DNA of 64,000 nt from Pseudomonadota bacterium (GTDB lineage: Bacteria; Pseudomonadota; Gammaproteobacteria; Xanthomonadales; Xanthomonadaceae): NCBI GenBank assembly GCA_023388355.1, contig JAEWGI010000016.1:5539-69538 (forward strand), given 5' to 3'. This document shows, one piece after another, positions 43,556-52,059 of the stretch. Numbering within the stretch: the stretch's first letter is position 1; the number at the start of each line of letters is the position of its first letter. Position numbers and translations under genes: made by a program. The notes beneath the pieces were generated by a model, which ran no database searches, had not been told where the DNA came from, and saw nothing but the letters and a program-made list of their open reading frames with translations.

Positions 43556-44305
43556 ATGAACACATCCACCCGCGTCGCCCTGGTCACCGGCGCCACCCGC
43601 GGCATCGGCCTGGAAACCGTGCGCCAGCTGGCCGAGGCCGGCGTCCACACCCTGTTGGCCGGCCGCGACCGCGGCCGTGCGGTCGAGGCCGCGCTCGCGC
43701 TGCAATCCGGTGGCCTGCCGGTCGAGGCGATCGTGCTGGACGTCACCGATCCGGCCAGCATCGCCAGCGCCGCAGCCGAGGTCGAACGCCGCCACGGCCG
43801 GCTCGACATCCTGGTCAACAACGCCGGCATCCTGGTCGATGACCCCGCGCGCGGCGCGTCCGGGCAGTCGATCGAGACCTGGCGTACCACGTTCGAGACC
43901 AACGTCTTCGGCCTGGTCGCGGTTACCCAGGCCTTCCTGCCGCTGCTGCGCAAATCCGATGGCGGCCGCATCGTCAACGTCTCCAGCCTGCTCGGTTCGC
44001 TGGCCGAGCACCAGAACCCGGCATCGTTCATCTACGGCTACAAGGGCGTGCCCTCGTACAACGTGTCCAAGAGTGCGGTGAACGCGTGGACCGTCCATCT
44101 GGCGCACGAGCTCGCCGACACCGGCATCAAGGTCAACACGATTCATCCGGGCTACGTGAAAACCGACATGAACAAGGCCGGCGACCAGCAGAACGGCGAA
44201 CTGGACGTGCCCGACGGCGCGCGCACCAGCGTGCGCTTGGCGCTGATCGACGACACCGGCCCCACGGGCGGCTTTTTCTACCTGGAGGACTCGCTGCCAT
44301 GGTGA
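43556..44305 (+). CDS. Short-chain dehydrogenase/reductase (carbonyl reductase-like)
   Basis: A 249-residue NADPH-dependent SDR. It has the cofactor loop ALVTGATRGIGLETV, the structural NNAG in ILVNNAGILVDD, the catalytic serine in IVNVSSLLGS, and the YxxxK pair in YNVSKSAVNAW. The segment TIHPGYVKTDMNKA is typical of carbonyl reductase/CBR1-like members. It is the fourth of five genes in the efflux operon and overlaps the outer membrane gene by 7 nt. It may detoxify a reactive carbonyl compound that the pump also handles, but this is a guess. Confidence 0.88.
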   Translation: MNTSTRVALVTGATRGIGLETVRQLAEAGVHTLLAGRDRGRAVEAALALQSGGLPVEAIVLDVTDPASIASAAAEVERRHGRLDILVNNAGILVDDPARGASGQSIETWRTTFETNVFGLVAVTQAFLPLLRKSDGGRIVNVSSLLGSLAEHQNPASFIYGYKGVPSYNVSKSAVNAWTVHLAHELADTGIKVNTIHPGYVKTDMNKAGDQQNGELDVPDGARTSVRLALIDDTGPTGGFFYLEDSLPW

Positions 44306-45753
44306 CCCGACTTGCGATCGCGGCGCTGGCTGCGGCGCTGCTGTCCGCCTGCGCGGTCGGCCCCGACCACGTGCGGCCGCACATGGCCGTGCCCGAGCGT
44401 TTCGGTGCGTCCGACGTGGCGACGGCGCAGGACGCCGCGCCCGCGCAGGCGTCGTTCGACGACGCCTTCCTGCAGGGCCTGGGCGATCCGCTGCTGGCGC
44501 AGCTGGTGGACGAGGCGCTGCACGCCAACCACGACCTGCGCATCGCGCTCTCGCGCCTGGATCGCGCCCGCGCGCTGCTGCGCGAAACGCGGTTCGACGC
44601 CCTGCCCACCGTCACCGCGCAGGGCGAGGCGGCGGATGTGCGCTCCAGCGCCGACCAGTTGCCCGGCGTACCGCGCGCCGCGCGCGACGGCGAGCAGTGG
44701 AGCGCGGGCATTTCCGCCGGCTGGGAGCTGGATCTGTTCGGCCGCGTGCGCCGCGGCATCGAGGCCGGGCGCGCCGGCGCCGGCGCCAGCGCGGCCGACC
44801 TGCGCGCGATCCAGGTGGCCGTGGCCGGCGAGGTCGCGCGCAGCTACGTCGGCCTGCGCGGCACCCAGGAGCGGCTGCGCGTGGCCCGCGCCAACCGCGA
44901 CAACCAGCAGCGCACGCTGGAGCTGGTGAACGCGCGCCTCGATGCCGGCGCCGGCACCGAGTTCGACACCGCCCGCGCCCGCGCCCAGCTGGAAACCACC
45001 GCGGCGCGGGTACCGGCGCTGGAATCGCAGGAGCGCGTGGCCATGCACCGTTTGGCTGTGCTCACCGGGCGCGACCCGACCGCGCTGCTCGACATCCTGT
45101 CGCCGGCGACGCCGCTGCCGGCGCTGCCGCCGCGCATCGACCCCGGCACTCCGGGCGGGCTACTGCGCGCGCGGCCCGACGTCGCCGCAGCCGAAGCGCG
45201 CCTGCACGCGGCCACCGCGCGCATCGGCGTGGCCACCGCCGACCTGTTCCCGCGCTTCACCCTGGGCGGGCTGATCGGCAGCCAGGCGATCGACAGCGGC
45301 GCGCTGTTCGAACGCGACAGCGAGACGCGCATCGTCGCCCTGGGCATCGACTGGTCGTTCCTCGACGTGGGCCGCGTCCGCGCGCGCATCGCCGCCGCCG
45401 ACGCGGAAGCCGAGGGCGAACTCGCGCGCTGGCAGCAGACCGTGCTGCTGGCACTGGAGGACACCGAGAACGCCCTGGTCCGCCACGCCCGCGCGCGCAG
45501 CGAGGACGCGCACCTCGAACGCGCCGCGACCGACGCCGCCCGTGCCGCGCAGCTGGCGCGGACGCGCTTCGAGGCAGGCGCCTCGGGCCTGCTCGAAGTG
45601 CTCGACGCCGAACGCGTCCAGCTGCAGGCCCAGGACGCCTTCGCCGACGGCCGCACCCGCAGCGTCGCCAGCGCCGTCGCGCTGTACCAGGCCCTGGCCG
45701 GCGGCTGGCCGCAGATCGTGCCCGAGCGCGAGCGCATCGCCGGCAGGCGTTGA
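44299..45753 (+). CDS. Outer membrane efflux lipoprotein, NodT/OprN family
   Basis: A 484-residue TolC-like channel that completes the tripartite pump. The N-terminus has a lipobox, LLSAC (about residues 14-18), followed by AVGPDHVRPHMAVPERF, the NodT-family start. Two OEP repeats follow (DPLLAQLVDEALHANHDLRI and RPDVAAAEARLHAATARIGV), with long helical stretches for the periplasmic barrel and GWELDLFGRVRR as the family mark. The start overlaps the SDR gene, so it belongs to the same transcript. Confidence 0.93.
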   Translation: MVTRLAIAALAAALLSACAVGPDHVRPHMAVPERFGASDVATAQDAAPAQASFDDAFLQGLGDPLLAQLVDEALHANHDLRIALSRLDRARALLRETRFDALPTVTAQGEAADVRSSADQLPGVPRAARDGEQWSAGISAGWELDLFGRVRRGIEAGRAGAGASAADLRAIQVAVAGEVARSYVGLRGTQERLRVARANRDNQQRTLELVNARLDAGAGTEFDTARARAQLETTAARVPALESQERVAMHRLAVLTGRDPTALLDILSPATPLPALPPRIDPGTPGGLLRARPDVAAAEARLHAATARIGVATADLFPRFTLGGLIGSQAIDSGALFERDSETRIVALGIDWSFLDVGRVRARIAAADAEAEGELARWQQTVLLALEDTENALVRHARARSEDAHLERAATDAARAAQLARTRFEAGASGLLEVLDAERVQLQAQDAFADGRTRSVASAVALYQALAGGWPQIVPERERIAGRR

Positions 45754-45782
45754 CCGAACCGGTGCCGCATCCCGCCCTGCCC

Positions 45783-45865
45783 CTGTAGACGCGGCTTCAA
45801 CCGCGACCGGGTGATCGGGTTCGCCGCTTCCGCAGATCCGGTCGCGGCTGAAGCCGCTCCTACAG
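45783..45865. repeat. Inverted repeat with GCGGCTTCA(G/A)CCGC arms
   Basis: Arms at 45783-45810 and 45838-45865 pair with few mismatches over 28 bp and enclose a 27-nt loop. The right arm contains GCGGCTGAAGCCGCTCCTAC. It belongs to the same family as 46969-47077 and the single arm at 33473-33495. It lies after the outer membrane gene and may end the efflux transcript before folE. Confidence 0.85.
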
Positions 45866-45956
45866 GGCAAGGCGGGGAACCAGGCGCGTGCGGACGCTGC
45901 CCGCAGCCCACGCGCTACCATGTACGGCCCCGTTCGGCGATCCCGAGGAACTGCCC

Positions 45957-46562
45957 GTGAACCACGACGACGACGCGCGCAACGGCGTTCCGCGCGCGCA
46001 GGCTGAAGACGCGGTGCGCACCCTGTTGCGCTGGGCCGGCGAGGACCCGGCGCGCGAGGGCCTGCTCGACACGCCGCGGCGCGTGGTCAACGCCTACACG
46101 GAATGGTTCAGCGGCTACGGCCTGGACCCGGACGAGTACATGGCGCGCACCTTCAAGGAGGTCGCCGGCTACGACGAGATGATCGTGCTGCGCGACATCG
46201 AGTTCGAAAGCCACTGCGAGCACCACATGGCGCCGATCATCGGCCGCGTGCACGTGGGCTACCTGCCCGACGGCAAGGTGGTGGGGATCAGCAAGCTGGC
46301 GCGCGTGGTCGAGGCCTATGCCCGCCGCTTCCAGGTGCAGGAGAAGATGACCGCGCAGATCGCCGGCTGCATCCAGCGCGCGCTGGCGCCGCACGGCGTG
46401 GGCGTGGTGGTCGACGGCAGCCACGAGTGCATGACCACCCGCGGCGTGCACAAGCGCGGCGTGAGCATGGTCACCTCGACCATGCTCGGCAGCTTCCGCG
46501 AGGACGCGCGCACCCGCGCCGAGTTCCTGCGCTTCATCGAGACCGGCGGCGGCCGCCGCTGA
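45957..46562 (+). CDS. folE: GTP cyclohydrolase I
   Basis: First enzyme of tetrahydrofolate synthesis: GTP to 7,8-dihydroneopterin triphosphate. The 201-residue protein has the zinc and active-site motif [20 protein letters not shown], followed by the second zinc-ligand segment [14 protein letters not shown]. The end is [17 protein letters not shown] at 45957 with GAGGAA 6 nt before is chosen; the ATG at 45888 adds residues outside the family. folB, a later step of the same pathway, lies at the left end of the window. Confidence 0.95.
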   Translation: MNHDDDARNGVPRAQAEDAVRTLLRWAGEDPAREGLLDTPRRVVNAYTEWFSGYGLDPDEYMARTFKEVAGYDEMIVLRDIEFESHCEHHMAPIIGRVHVGYLPDGKVVGISKLARVVEAYARRFQVQEKMTAQIAGCIQRALAPHGVGVVVDGSHECMTTRGVHKRGVSMVTSTMLGSFREDARTRAEFLRFIETGGGRR

Positions 46563-46573
46563 CGGACGCGGCG

Positions 46574-46951
46574 ATGCAGGCCTGTCCCTGCGGCAGCGGG
46601 CGCGGCTACGGCGACTGCTGCGAACCGCTGCACGTCGGCGCGCCCGCTGCGGATGCCGAAGCGCTGATGCGCTCGCGCTACAGCGCCTACGTGCGCGAGG
46701 ACGCGGACTACCTGCTGCGAAGCTGGCACCCGTCGACCCGGCCGGCGACCCTGGCCTTCGACGAACCGTCGGCGCAGCGGCCCGTCTGGCTCGGGCTGGA
46801 TGTGAAATCGCACGCGCCCACCGGCGCGGACAGCGCCGAAGTCGTGTTCGTCGCCAGGTACCGCATCGGCAGCGGCAGCGTGGTGCGCATGCGCGAGCAC
46901 AGCCGGTTCGTGCGCGAAGACGGGCACTGGTTCTATCTCGACGCGCTTTGA
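46574..46951 (+). CDS. ychJ: YchJ family metal-binding protein (UPF0225)
   Basis: A 125-residue protein beginning with the SEC-C-like zinc motif [17 protein letters not shown]. The YchJ core follows: [28 protein letters not shown] and a C-terminal NTF2-like segment ([28 protein letters not shown]). The function is unknown; SEC-C motifs bind zinc. It starts 11 nt after folE and is likely co-transcribed. Confidence 0.9.
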   Translation: MQACPCGSGRGYGDCCEPLHVGAPAADAEALMRSRYSAYVREDADYLLRSWHPSTRPATLAFDEPSAQRPVWLGLDVKSHAPTGADSAEVVFVARYRIGSGSVVRMREHSRFVREDGHWFYLDAL

Positions 46952-47410
46952 GCCACACCCGCATTCTTTGTAGGAGCGGCTTCAGCCGCGAACCCAGCGG
47001 CAACCAGGATGCGTCGCACGCGCACTTCAGGCGCGGCCTGAGCCATGGGCGCGTTCGCGGCTGAAGCCGCTCCTACAGGGGATCAGGCCCCCTGCCACGG
47101 GCGAGCCGCAGCGCAGGGGCGTGTCGCGCAATGATGTCCAGGCCTGGGGCGCAAAGGCCATCCCGGACGCAGCGACATGGCAGTCCGGGGTGTGAGGCTG
47201 TCATCCCGAGCGTAGCGACGTGGAAGTCCGGGCTGTGAGGCTGTCATCCCGAGCGTAGCGAGGGATCTGCTTTCCGCGCAGGAAGCGCAGATCCCTCGCT
47301 ACGCTCGGGATGACAGCGGTTCGCTGTCGGGATGAATATGCCGCAACGCGGCACCGTCGGTGACGGAACGCCGGCATCCGCGACGCTATCCTGCGCGCAA
47401 CCGCCGCCGG
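46952..47410. repeat. Repeat-filled gap with two perfect inverted repeats
   Basis: No gene is seen in this 459-nt gap. A perfect 24-bp inverted repeat has arms at 46969-46992 and 47054-47077 (core GGAGCGGCTTCAGCCGCGAA). A perfect 30-bp inverted repeat has arms at 47241-47270 and 47287-47316 (core CATCCCGAGCGTAGCGAGGG) around a 16-nt loop. A partial direct copy of the second family lies at 47199-47224. Both families recur elsewhere in the window. Confidence 0.9.
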
Positions 47411-48661
47411 ATGCCCGTGATGCCCCGTTTTGCCGCCTTCGCCCTGCTCTGCGCCATGTCCGCCCTGGCCTTCGCCGCATCGCCATCCGAGGACGCGGTG
47501 CAGGCAAAGACGCCGGCTGCCATCGATGATCCCGAGTTCAGCACCTGCGTTGCCAACCGCCTGCGCCCGCAGGCGATCGCGCGCGGGATTCCCGGCGCCG
47601 ACTTCGACCGCTACATGGCCGGCATCTCGCCCGACCGCAGCGTGCTCGACCTGCTCAACGCGCAGCCCGAGTTCACCACGGCGATCTGGGACTACCTCGC
47701 CGGCCTGGTCGACGACGAGCGCGTCGCCGACGGCAGGGCGATGCTGGAGACGCACCGGGAGCTGCTGGCCAGGGTGTCGGCGCAGTACGGCGTGGACGCG
47801 GAGACGATCGTCGCGGTCTGGGGCGTGGAGAGCGACTACGGCCGCATCCACGGCAAGCGGCCGCTGCTGCAGTCGCTGTCGGTGCTGTCGTGCCTCGGGC
47901 GGCGGCAGGAGTTCTTCCGCGGCGAGTTCCTGGCCACGCTCAAGCTGCTGCACGATGGCGATCTGCGCGACCCGGGCATCACCGGCTCCTGGGCCGGCGC
48001 CTTCGGCCATACCCAGTTCATGCCCACGACCTACGCGCGGATCGCGGTCGACGGCGACGGCGACGGCCGCCGCGACCTGGTCAACAGCGTCCCCGATGCG
48101 CTGGCCTCGACTGCCAACTACCTCAAGCGCAGCGGCTGGCGAACCGGGCGGCCGTGGGGCTTTGAAGTGAAGCTGCCCGCGGGCTTCGATGCCTCGCTGG
48201 CCGGACGCACCAGCCGGCGCCCGCTGTCGGACTGGGTGGCGCGGGGAGTCAGGCGCGTGGACGGCAGCCCGATCGCGGTGTCGGATGCGCGCAGCGCGGT
48301 ACTGCTGCCGGCCGGGAAGTCCGGCCCGGCGTTCCTGGTGTTCCGCAACTACGACGCGATCTATTCCTACAACGCGGCCGAAAGCTACGCGCTGGCGATC
48401 GCGACCCTGGCCGACCGCCTGCGCGGCGGCAGCGGCCTGGACACGCCGTGGCCAACCGACGACCCGGGCCTGTCGCGGGTGCAGCGGCGCGAGCTGCAGG
48501 AGCTGCTGCTTGCGCGCGGGCACGCGATCGGCGAGGTCGACGGCATGATTGGCAGCAACACCCGGCGCGCGATCCGCGACGAACAGCAGCGGCTGGGGCT
48601 GACGCCGGCGGACGGCCGCGCCGGGCAGCGCATCCTGGAGGCGCTGCGGGCAGGGCGCTGA
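47411..48661 (+). CDS. MltB-type lytic murein transglycosylase
   Basis: A 416-residue periplasmic enzyme that cleaves peptidoglycan glycan strands to 1,6-anhydro-muropeptides. A signal peptide (ALLCAMSALAFAASP) is followed by the SLT_2 domain, residues about 40-335. The catalytic glutamate is in VAVWGVESDYGRIHGKRPL and the family segment GSWAGAFGHTQFMPTTYARI follows. A C-terminal peptidoglycan-binding domain is at about 350-410 (RRELQELLLARGHAIGEVDG, MIGSNTRRAIRDEQQ). Starts at 47411 and 47420 are both possible. There is no lipobox, so it is soluble rather than anchored. Confidence 0.93.
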   Translation: MPVMPRFAAFALLCAMSALAFAASPSEDAVQAKTPAAIDDPEFSTCVANRLRPQAIARGIPGADFDRYMAGISPDRSVLDLLNAQPEFTTAIWDYLAGLVDDERVADGRAMLETHRELLARVSAQYGVDAETIVAVWGVESDYGRIHGKRPLLQSLSVLSCLGRRQEFFRGEFLATLKLLHDGDLRDPGITGSWAGAFGHTQFMPTTYARIAVDGDGDGRRDLVNSVPDALASTANYLKRSGWRTGRPWGFEVKLPAGFDASLAGRTSRRPLSDWVARGVRRVDGSPIAVSDARSAVLLPAGKSGPAFLVFRNYDAIYSYNAAESYALAIATLADRLRGGSGLDTPWPTDDPGLSRVQRRELQELLLARGHAIGEVDGMIGSNTRRAIRDEQQRLGLTPADGRAGQRILEALRAGR

Positions 48662-48986
48662 GCGCGATCCGGCTTCCCGCTCCTGCCTTTCGCTCCTGCC
48701 TTTCGCTCCCGCTTCCCGCTTCTGCTTCCCACTCCTGCCTTTCGCTTCCGTTTTTCGCTTCTGCTCCTCCCTCCGCGCAGCGGGGGGAGGCTGGGAGGGG
48801 GCGTCTTCAGTTCGTCGCGCATCCAGTCGTGCGCTGCGCGCGCGCGCCCATCCCGACCTTCCCCCGCGAGCGGGGGAAGGAGCAAGGGCACCGCGCACCC
48901 CACCGATCACCAGTACCGGCCACCAGCCACCAACGCCCCACGACGCTCCACGCCATAATGCGCCCCCCTCCCCCCGGCTGCCCCAC
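48662..48986. repeat. Pyrimidine-rich tandem repeat plus G-rich palindromes
   Basis: The first half has tandem GCTCCTGCCTTTC units (48679-48691 and 48692-48704) decaying into CTTCCCGCTTCTGCTTCCC-like copies up to 48765. The second half has CTCCC...GGGGGGAGG and CCTTCCCCCGCGAGCGGGGGAAGG hairpins, the same set as 2502-2946 but with the microsatellite on the other side. The apparent minus-strand ORF of repeated KRKAGAKGRS is a product of the repeats. Confidence 0.8.
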
Positions 48987-50228
48987 GTGAGCGAACCCGC
49001 GACGTCCCCGCGCAAGGCCGCGCTGGTGTTCATTTTCCTGGTCGTGCTGATCGACGTGCTGGCGTTCGGGCTGATCATTCCCGTGCTGCCGCACCTGGTC
49101 GAGGAGTTCACCGGCAGTACCGCGCGCGCGGCGCTGTGGATCGGGGTGTTCGGCACCGTGTTCGCGGCAATCCAGTTCATCAGCGCGCCAATCCAGGGCG
49201 CGCTCTCGGACCGCTACGGCAGGCGTCCGGTGATCCTGCTCTCGTGCCTGGGCCTGGGCGTGGATTTCGTGATCATGGCGCTGGCGCCAACGCTGTGGTG
49301 GCTGCTGCTGGCACGGGTGTTCTCGGGCGTGTTCTCGGCCAGCTTCACCACCGCGAATGCCTATGTCGCCGACATCATCGCGCCCGACCAGCGCGCGAAG
49401 AGCTACGGCATGATCGGCGCGGCGTTCGGGGTCGGCTTCACCATCGGCCCGGTGCTCGGCGGCTGGCTGGGCGAGTTCGACCTGCGGCTGCCGTTCTGGT
49501 TCGCCGCCGGGCTTGCGCTGCTGAACTTCGGCTACGGGCTGTTCGTGCTGCCCGAGTCGCTGCCGCCGGAGTCGCGCGCGCAGCGCTTCGACTGGACCGC
49601 GATCCGCCCGCACGCGGCCATCGTGCTGCTGGCGCGGTATCCGGCGATCATCGGCCTGGCGATGGTGGTGTTCATCGCCAACCTCGCCCACTACGTGTAT
49701 CCGAGCGTGTTCGTGCTGTTCGCCGACGTGCGCTACGGCTGGGGACCCTGGCAGGTGGGCTGGGTGCTGTTCCTGGTGGGCGTGTGCAGCGTGATCGTCA
49801 ACGTGGCGGTGGTCGGGCGCGCGGTGAAGGCGATGGGCGAGCGCCGCGCGCTGATGTTCGGCCTGGCCTGCGGCGTGGCCGGGTTCGTGGTCTACGCGTT
49901 CGCGCCGCGCGGCTGGATCTTCCTGCTCGGGCTGCCGGTCAGCGCGCTGTGGGCGATGGCTTCGCCGGCCTGCCAGGCGCTGATCACGCGCCAGGTCGAT
50001 GCCGACATGCAGGGCCGCATCCAGGGCGCCCTGATGAGCCTGGTGTCGGTGGCGGGGATCATTGCGCCGATCTCGTTCGCCAGCGTGTTCGGCCTGTTCA
50101 TCGGCGAACGCGCGCCGGTGGCGTTCCCGGGCGCGCCGTGGCTGCTGGCGGCGTTGCTGCTGGCGGTGGCGGTGCTCATCGCATGGCGCCATGCGCCGAA
50201 GACGGCCCTCGGCGCCAGGGCCGGATGA
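48987..50228 (+). CDS. MFS transporter, TCR/TetA-like
   Basis: A 413-residue transporter with twelve membrane helices. It shows the MFS motif A between helices 2 and 3, GALSDRYGRRPVILLS, and a matching start, VLIDVLAFGLIIPVLPHL, as in TetA/Bmr-like drug:H+ antiporters. Motif C-like GAAFGVGFTIGPVLGGWLG is in helix 5. This suggests export of small toxic molecules, but tetracycline resistance cannot be claimed from sequence. The GTG at 48987 is the family-consistent start. Confidence 0.9.
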   Translation: MSEPATSPRKAALVFIFLVVLIDVLAFGLIIPVLPHLVEEFTGSTARAALWIGVFGTVFAAIQFISAPIQGALSDRYGRRPVILLSCLGLGVDFVIMALAPTLWWLLLARVFSGVFSASFTTANAYVADIIAPDQRAKSYGMIGAAFGVGFTIGPVLGGWLGEFDLRLPFWFAAGLALLNFGYGLFVLPESLPPESRAQRFDWTAIRPHAAIVLLARYPAIIGLAMVVFIANLAHYVYPSVFVLFADVRYGWGPWQVGWVLFLVGVCSVIVNVAVVGRAVKAMGERRALMFGLACGVAGFVVYAFAPRGWIFLLGLPVSALWAMASPACQALITRQVDADMQGRIQGALMSLVSVAGIIAPISFASVFGLFIGERAPVAFPGAPWLLAALLLAVAVLIAWRHAPKTALGARAG

Positions 50229-50316
50229 ACGGCAACCGGGCGGCGTGGCCGGCGCCGATTGTCGGCGCCGCCGTCCGGCGCGAGGATCGCAATCCCCACC
50301 GACCCGGGAGACGGGC

Positions 50317-50547
50317 ATGAAGAAGACGATGGCGCTGCTGATGCTTGCGGCGATGGCGGGCGGATGCGCCAGCTACGGATACGCCGACACCAACGCGGCG
50401 GTGGATGCCGATCCGGCCTGCGCCAGCCGGCCGGACCGGCCCGGAGAGCCGGTGTCGATCAGCTGCCAGCGCAAGGCGGAGGCAAGCTGGAGCAGCCGCC
50501 GCGACAGCACCCCGGTGGATTTCAGCCGCAGGCCGAAGGACGACTGA
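50317..50547 (+). CDS. Small putative lipoprotein
   Basis: A 76-residue protein with a type II signal peptide: KKTMALLMLAAMAGGCASYG, cysteine at 17. The mature part is short, polar and has two more cysteines that could form a disulfide (ADPACASRPD, VSISCQRKAE). I do not recognise the family. A GGGAG element lies 9 nt before the ATG. It follows the MFS gene by 88 nt and is convergent with the I78-like gene. Confidence 0.65.
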   Translation: MKKTMALLMLAAMAGGCASYGYADTNAAVDADPACASRPDRPGEPVSISCQRKAEASWSSRRDSTPVDFSRRPKDD

Positions 50548-50569
50548 TCGCGGCGGCGCCAACCGCCGC

Positions 50570-50965
50570 TCAGCCGCAGCTGAGCTGTTCGATCACGCCG
50601 GCCTCGTCGGTGAGGATGTTCAGCCGGTCCTCGCGGAAGTCCATGGTGGCCGCATCGGTGGGACCGAGCACGCGCACGCTGGCCGAACCGCTGTCGGCGG
50701 TGGCGCGGGAGACCACGGCCTCGCTTGCTTCCTCGCCGACCAGCGACTGTACGGCGTCGGCGTTGCAGGTCATCTGCGGCTCCTCGGCTTCGCCGGCGAT
50801 TCCGTCGGCCGGCGCGGGGGTCGGGTCGACATCGGCCGGGGCGTCGGCCGGCGCCGGCAGCGTTTCCGGTGCGCTGGCCGGGCCGCTGCAGGCGGCCAGG
50901 CCCAGCGCCAACGCCGCGACCAGCAGGGCGGCACGCGGGGCAGGGGTGCGGACAGTGTCGACCAT
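50570..50965 (-). CDS. I78-family peptidase inhibitor lipoprotein
   Basis: A 131-residue putative lipoprotein (lipobox LAAC, about residue 26) with a disordered Pro/Ala/Asp spacer. A C-terminal I78 inhibitor domain follows: CNADAVQSLVGEEASEAVVS, VRVLGPTDAATMDFREDRLN and IEQLSCG, with two cysteines likely bridged. I78 proteins (for example elastase inhibitor AFLEI) block serine or metallo-peptidases. The start at 50965 has AGAGGAG at a proper distance; the in-frame ATG at 50998 would put the signal too far in. Confidence 0.82.
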   Translation of the reverse strand: MVDTVRTPAPRAALLVAALALGLAACSGPASAPETLPAPADAPADVDPTPAPADGIAGEAEEPQMTCNADAVQSLVGEEASEAVVSRATADSGSASVRVLGPTDAATMDFREDRLNILTDEAGVIEQLSCG

Positions 50966-51061
50966 GATCCGGCTCTCCTCTGGCGGGCACTCCAACATAC
51001 CGGGCCGGGTGTAAACGGCGGTGCTGCGATGTGGCGCCGGGGGCTGCCGGTTGGCGACGGT

Positions 51062-51946
51062 TCAGGCCACGGCGCCGCGCTTGGCCGCCGGCAGCGCGCG
51101 CCGGAGCAGCGGATTGAAGCCGGCCGCAAGCAGGCCGAAGCCGGCCTCGGTTGGATGGATCTCGTCGTACCAGAAATCCCGGCTCCCGCGCGCTCCGATG
51201 GCGGTGAAATCGGCGTAGGAGAAAAGCCGCGGCCAGTCCGCGCGGGTCGGCGCCAGCACCCGGTCGCGCAGGCCTTCGACCAGCAGCCGCGCGGCGAAGC
51301 GCGCGGTTTCGGCCTTGCTGCCCAGCACCGGCCGCATCACCGGCCACAGCCACGGCCCGGTCGTGCCCATCACCAGTGCCGCCAGGCCGAGGTTGCGCAC
51401 GGTGAGCGCGCCGGGTTTGCCGATCGCGTGCCGGGACGGCGGCGCATAGCCGTGGGCGACCACGCGCAAGCCGCCGCCAACGGTCGCCATCGCCTCCATC
51501 AGCACCGCGTAGCGCGCGCGCAGGCGCTCGAAGGTGCCGTGCGCGACCACCGCCTCGAACGCGCCGTCGGCGTCCATGCGCGCGCGTCCGGCGAAGACCG
51601 CGGCCAGGCGTTCGCCCAGGCAGTCGTTGCCGCCGATGCTCAGGCACAGCAGGTCGAAGCCGCGCGAGGCGAAGCGCTCGGCGTTGTTGCGGCAGGCGGC
51701 CGGGGTCAGCATCCGGGCGGCGGTCACGCCGGGCGCGCCGAGGCGGATCGACATGCCGTCGATGCGGGCGAAGCTGTGCCAGGCCAGGTTGCGGTACAGC
51801 GGCGTGCTGAACCACGAATCGCCCCAGTAGGCGATCAGCGGGCGCCGCTCCAGCCACGCCTCCCAGTCGCGGCGCCGGCGCGAGCGCGGCGTGCCGCTGG
51901 CCGCATTGAGCTGGCCCCAGTTGTCGTAGATGCGCCTGATCGCCAT
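51062..51946 (-). CDS. SGNH/GDSL-type hydrolase-like protein
   Basis: A 294-residue protein with the SGNH blocks: YWGDSWFSTPL (GDS with the catalytic Ser, residue about 44), SIGGNDCL (block III, GxND) and DEIHPTEAGF (DxxH near the C-terminus). This suggests an esterase, lipase or carbohydrate deacetylase. There is no signal peptide, so it should act in the cytosol or at the inner leaflet. The start MAIRRIYDNWGQ at 51946 is preferred over the ATG at 52042. It is divergent from the patatin-like gene, 113 nt away. Confidence 0.78.
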   Translation of the reverse strand: MAIRRIYDNWGQLNAASGTPRSRRRRDWEAWLERRPLIAYWGDSWFSTPLYRNLAWHSFARIDGMSIRLGAPGVTAARMLTPAACRNNAERFASRGFDLLCLSIGGNDCLGERLAAVFAGRARMDADGAFEAVVAHGTFERLRARYAVLMEAMATVGGGLRVVAHGYAPPSRHAIGKPGALTVRNLGLAALVMGTTGPWLWPVMRPVLGSKAETARFAARLLVEGLRDRVLAPTRADWPRLFSYADFTAIGARGSRDFWYDEIHPTEAGFGLLAAGFNPLLRRALPAAKRGAVA

Positions 51947-52059
51947 CGCCGCCTCCTGGCGCGAGTCTGCTGCGCGCGCGACCGGTCCGCAATCGGGCGC
52001 ACGGCGCGTTTGCACTACAGTGAGCGCCGGGGGATCGGCCAACGCACAGGGAGGATGCC

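Noticed and set aside
39966..43565. A 1199-residue minus-strand open frame
   Set aside because: Antisense to the RND pump gene, low-complexity His/Gln/Arg-rich composition, no domain.
45888..45956. ATG-started extension of FolE
   Set aside because: The GTG at 45957 has a GAGGAA ribosome site and matches the family N-terminus.
47199..47316. Possible CRISPR-like direct repeats
   Set aside because: Copies are in inverted orientation with unequal spacing, and there are no regular spacers or cas genes in the window.
48385..48903. Minus-strand ORF with repeated KRKAGAKGRS-like residues
   Set aside because: Created by the pyrimidine-rich tandem repeat and palindromes; no start signal or conserved segment.
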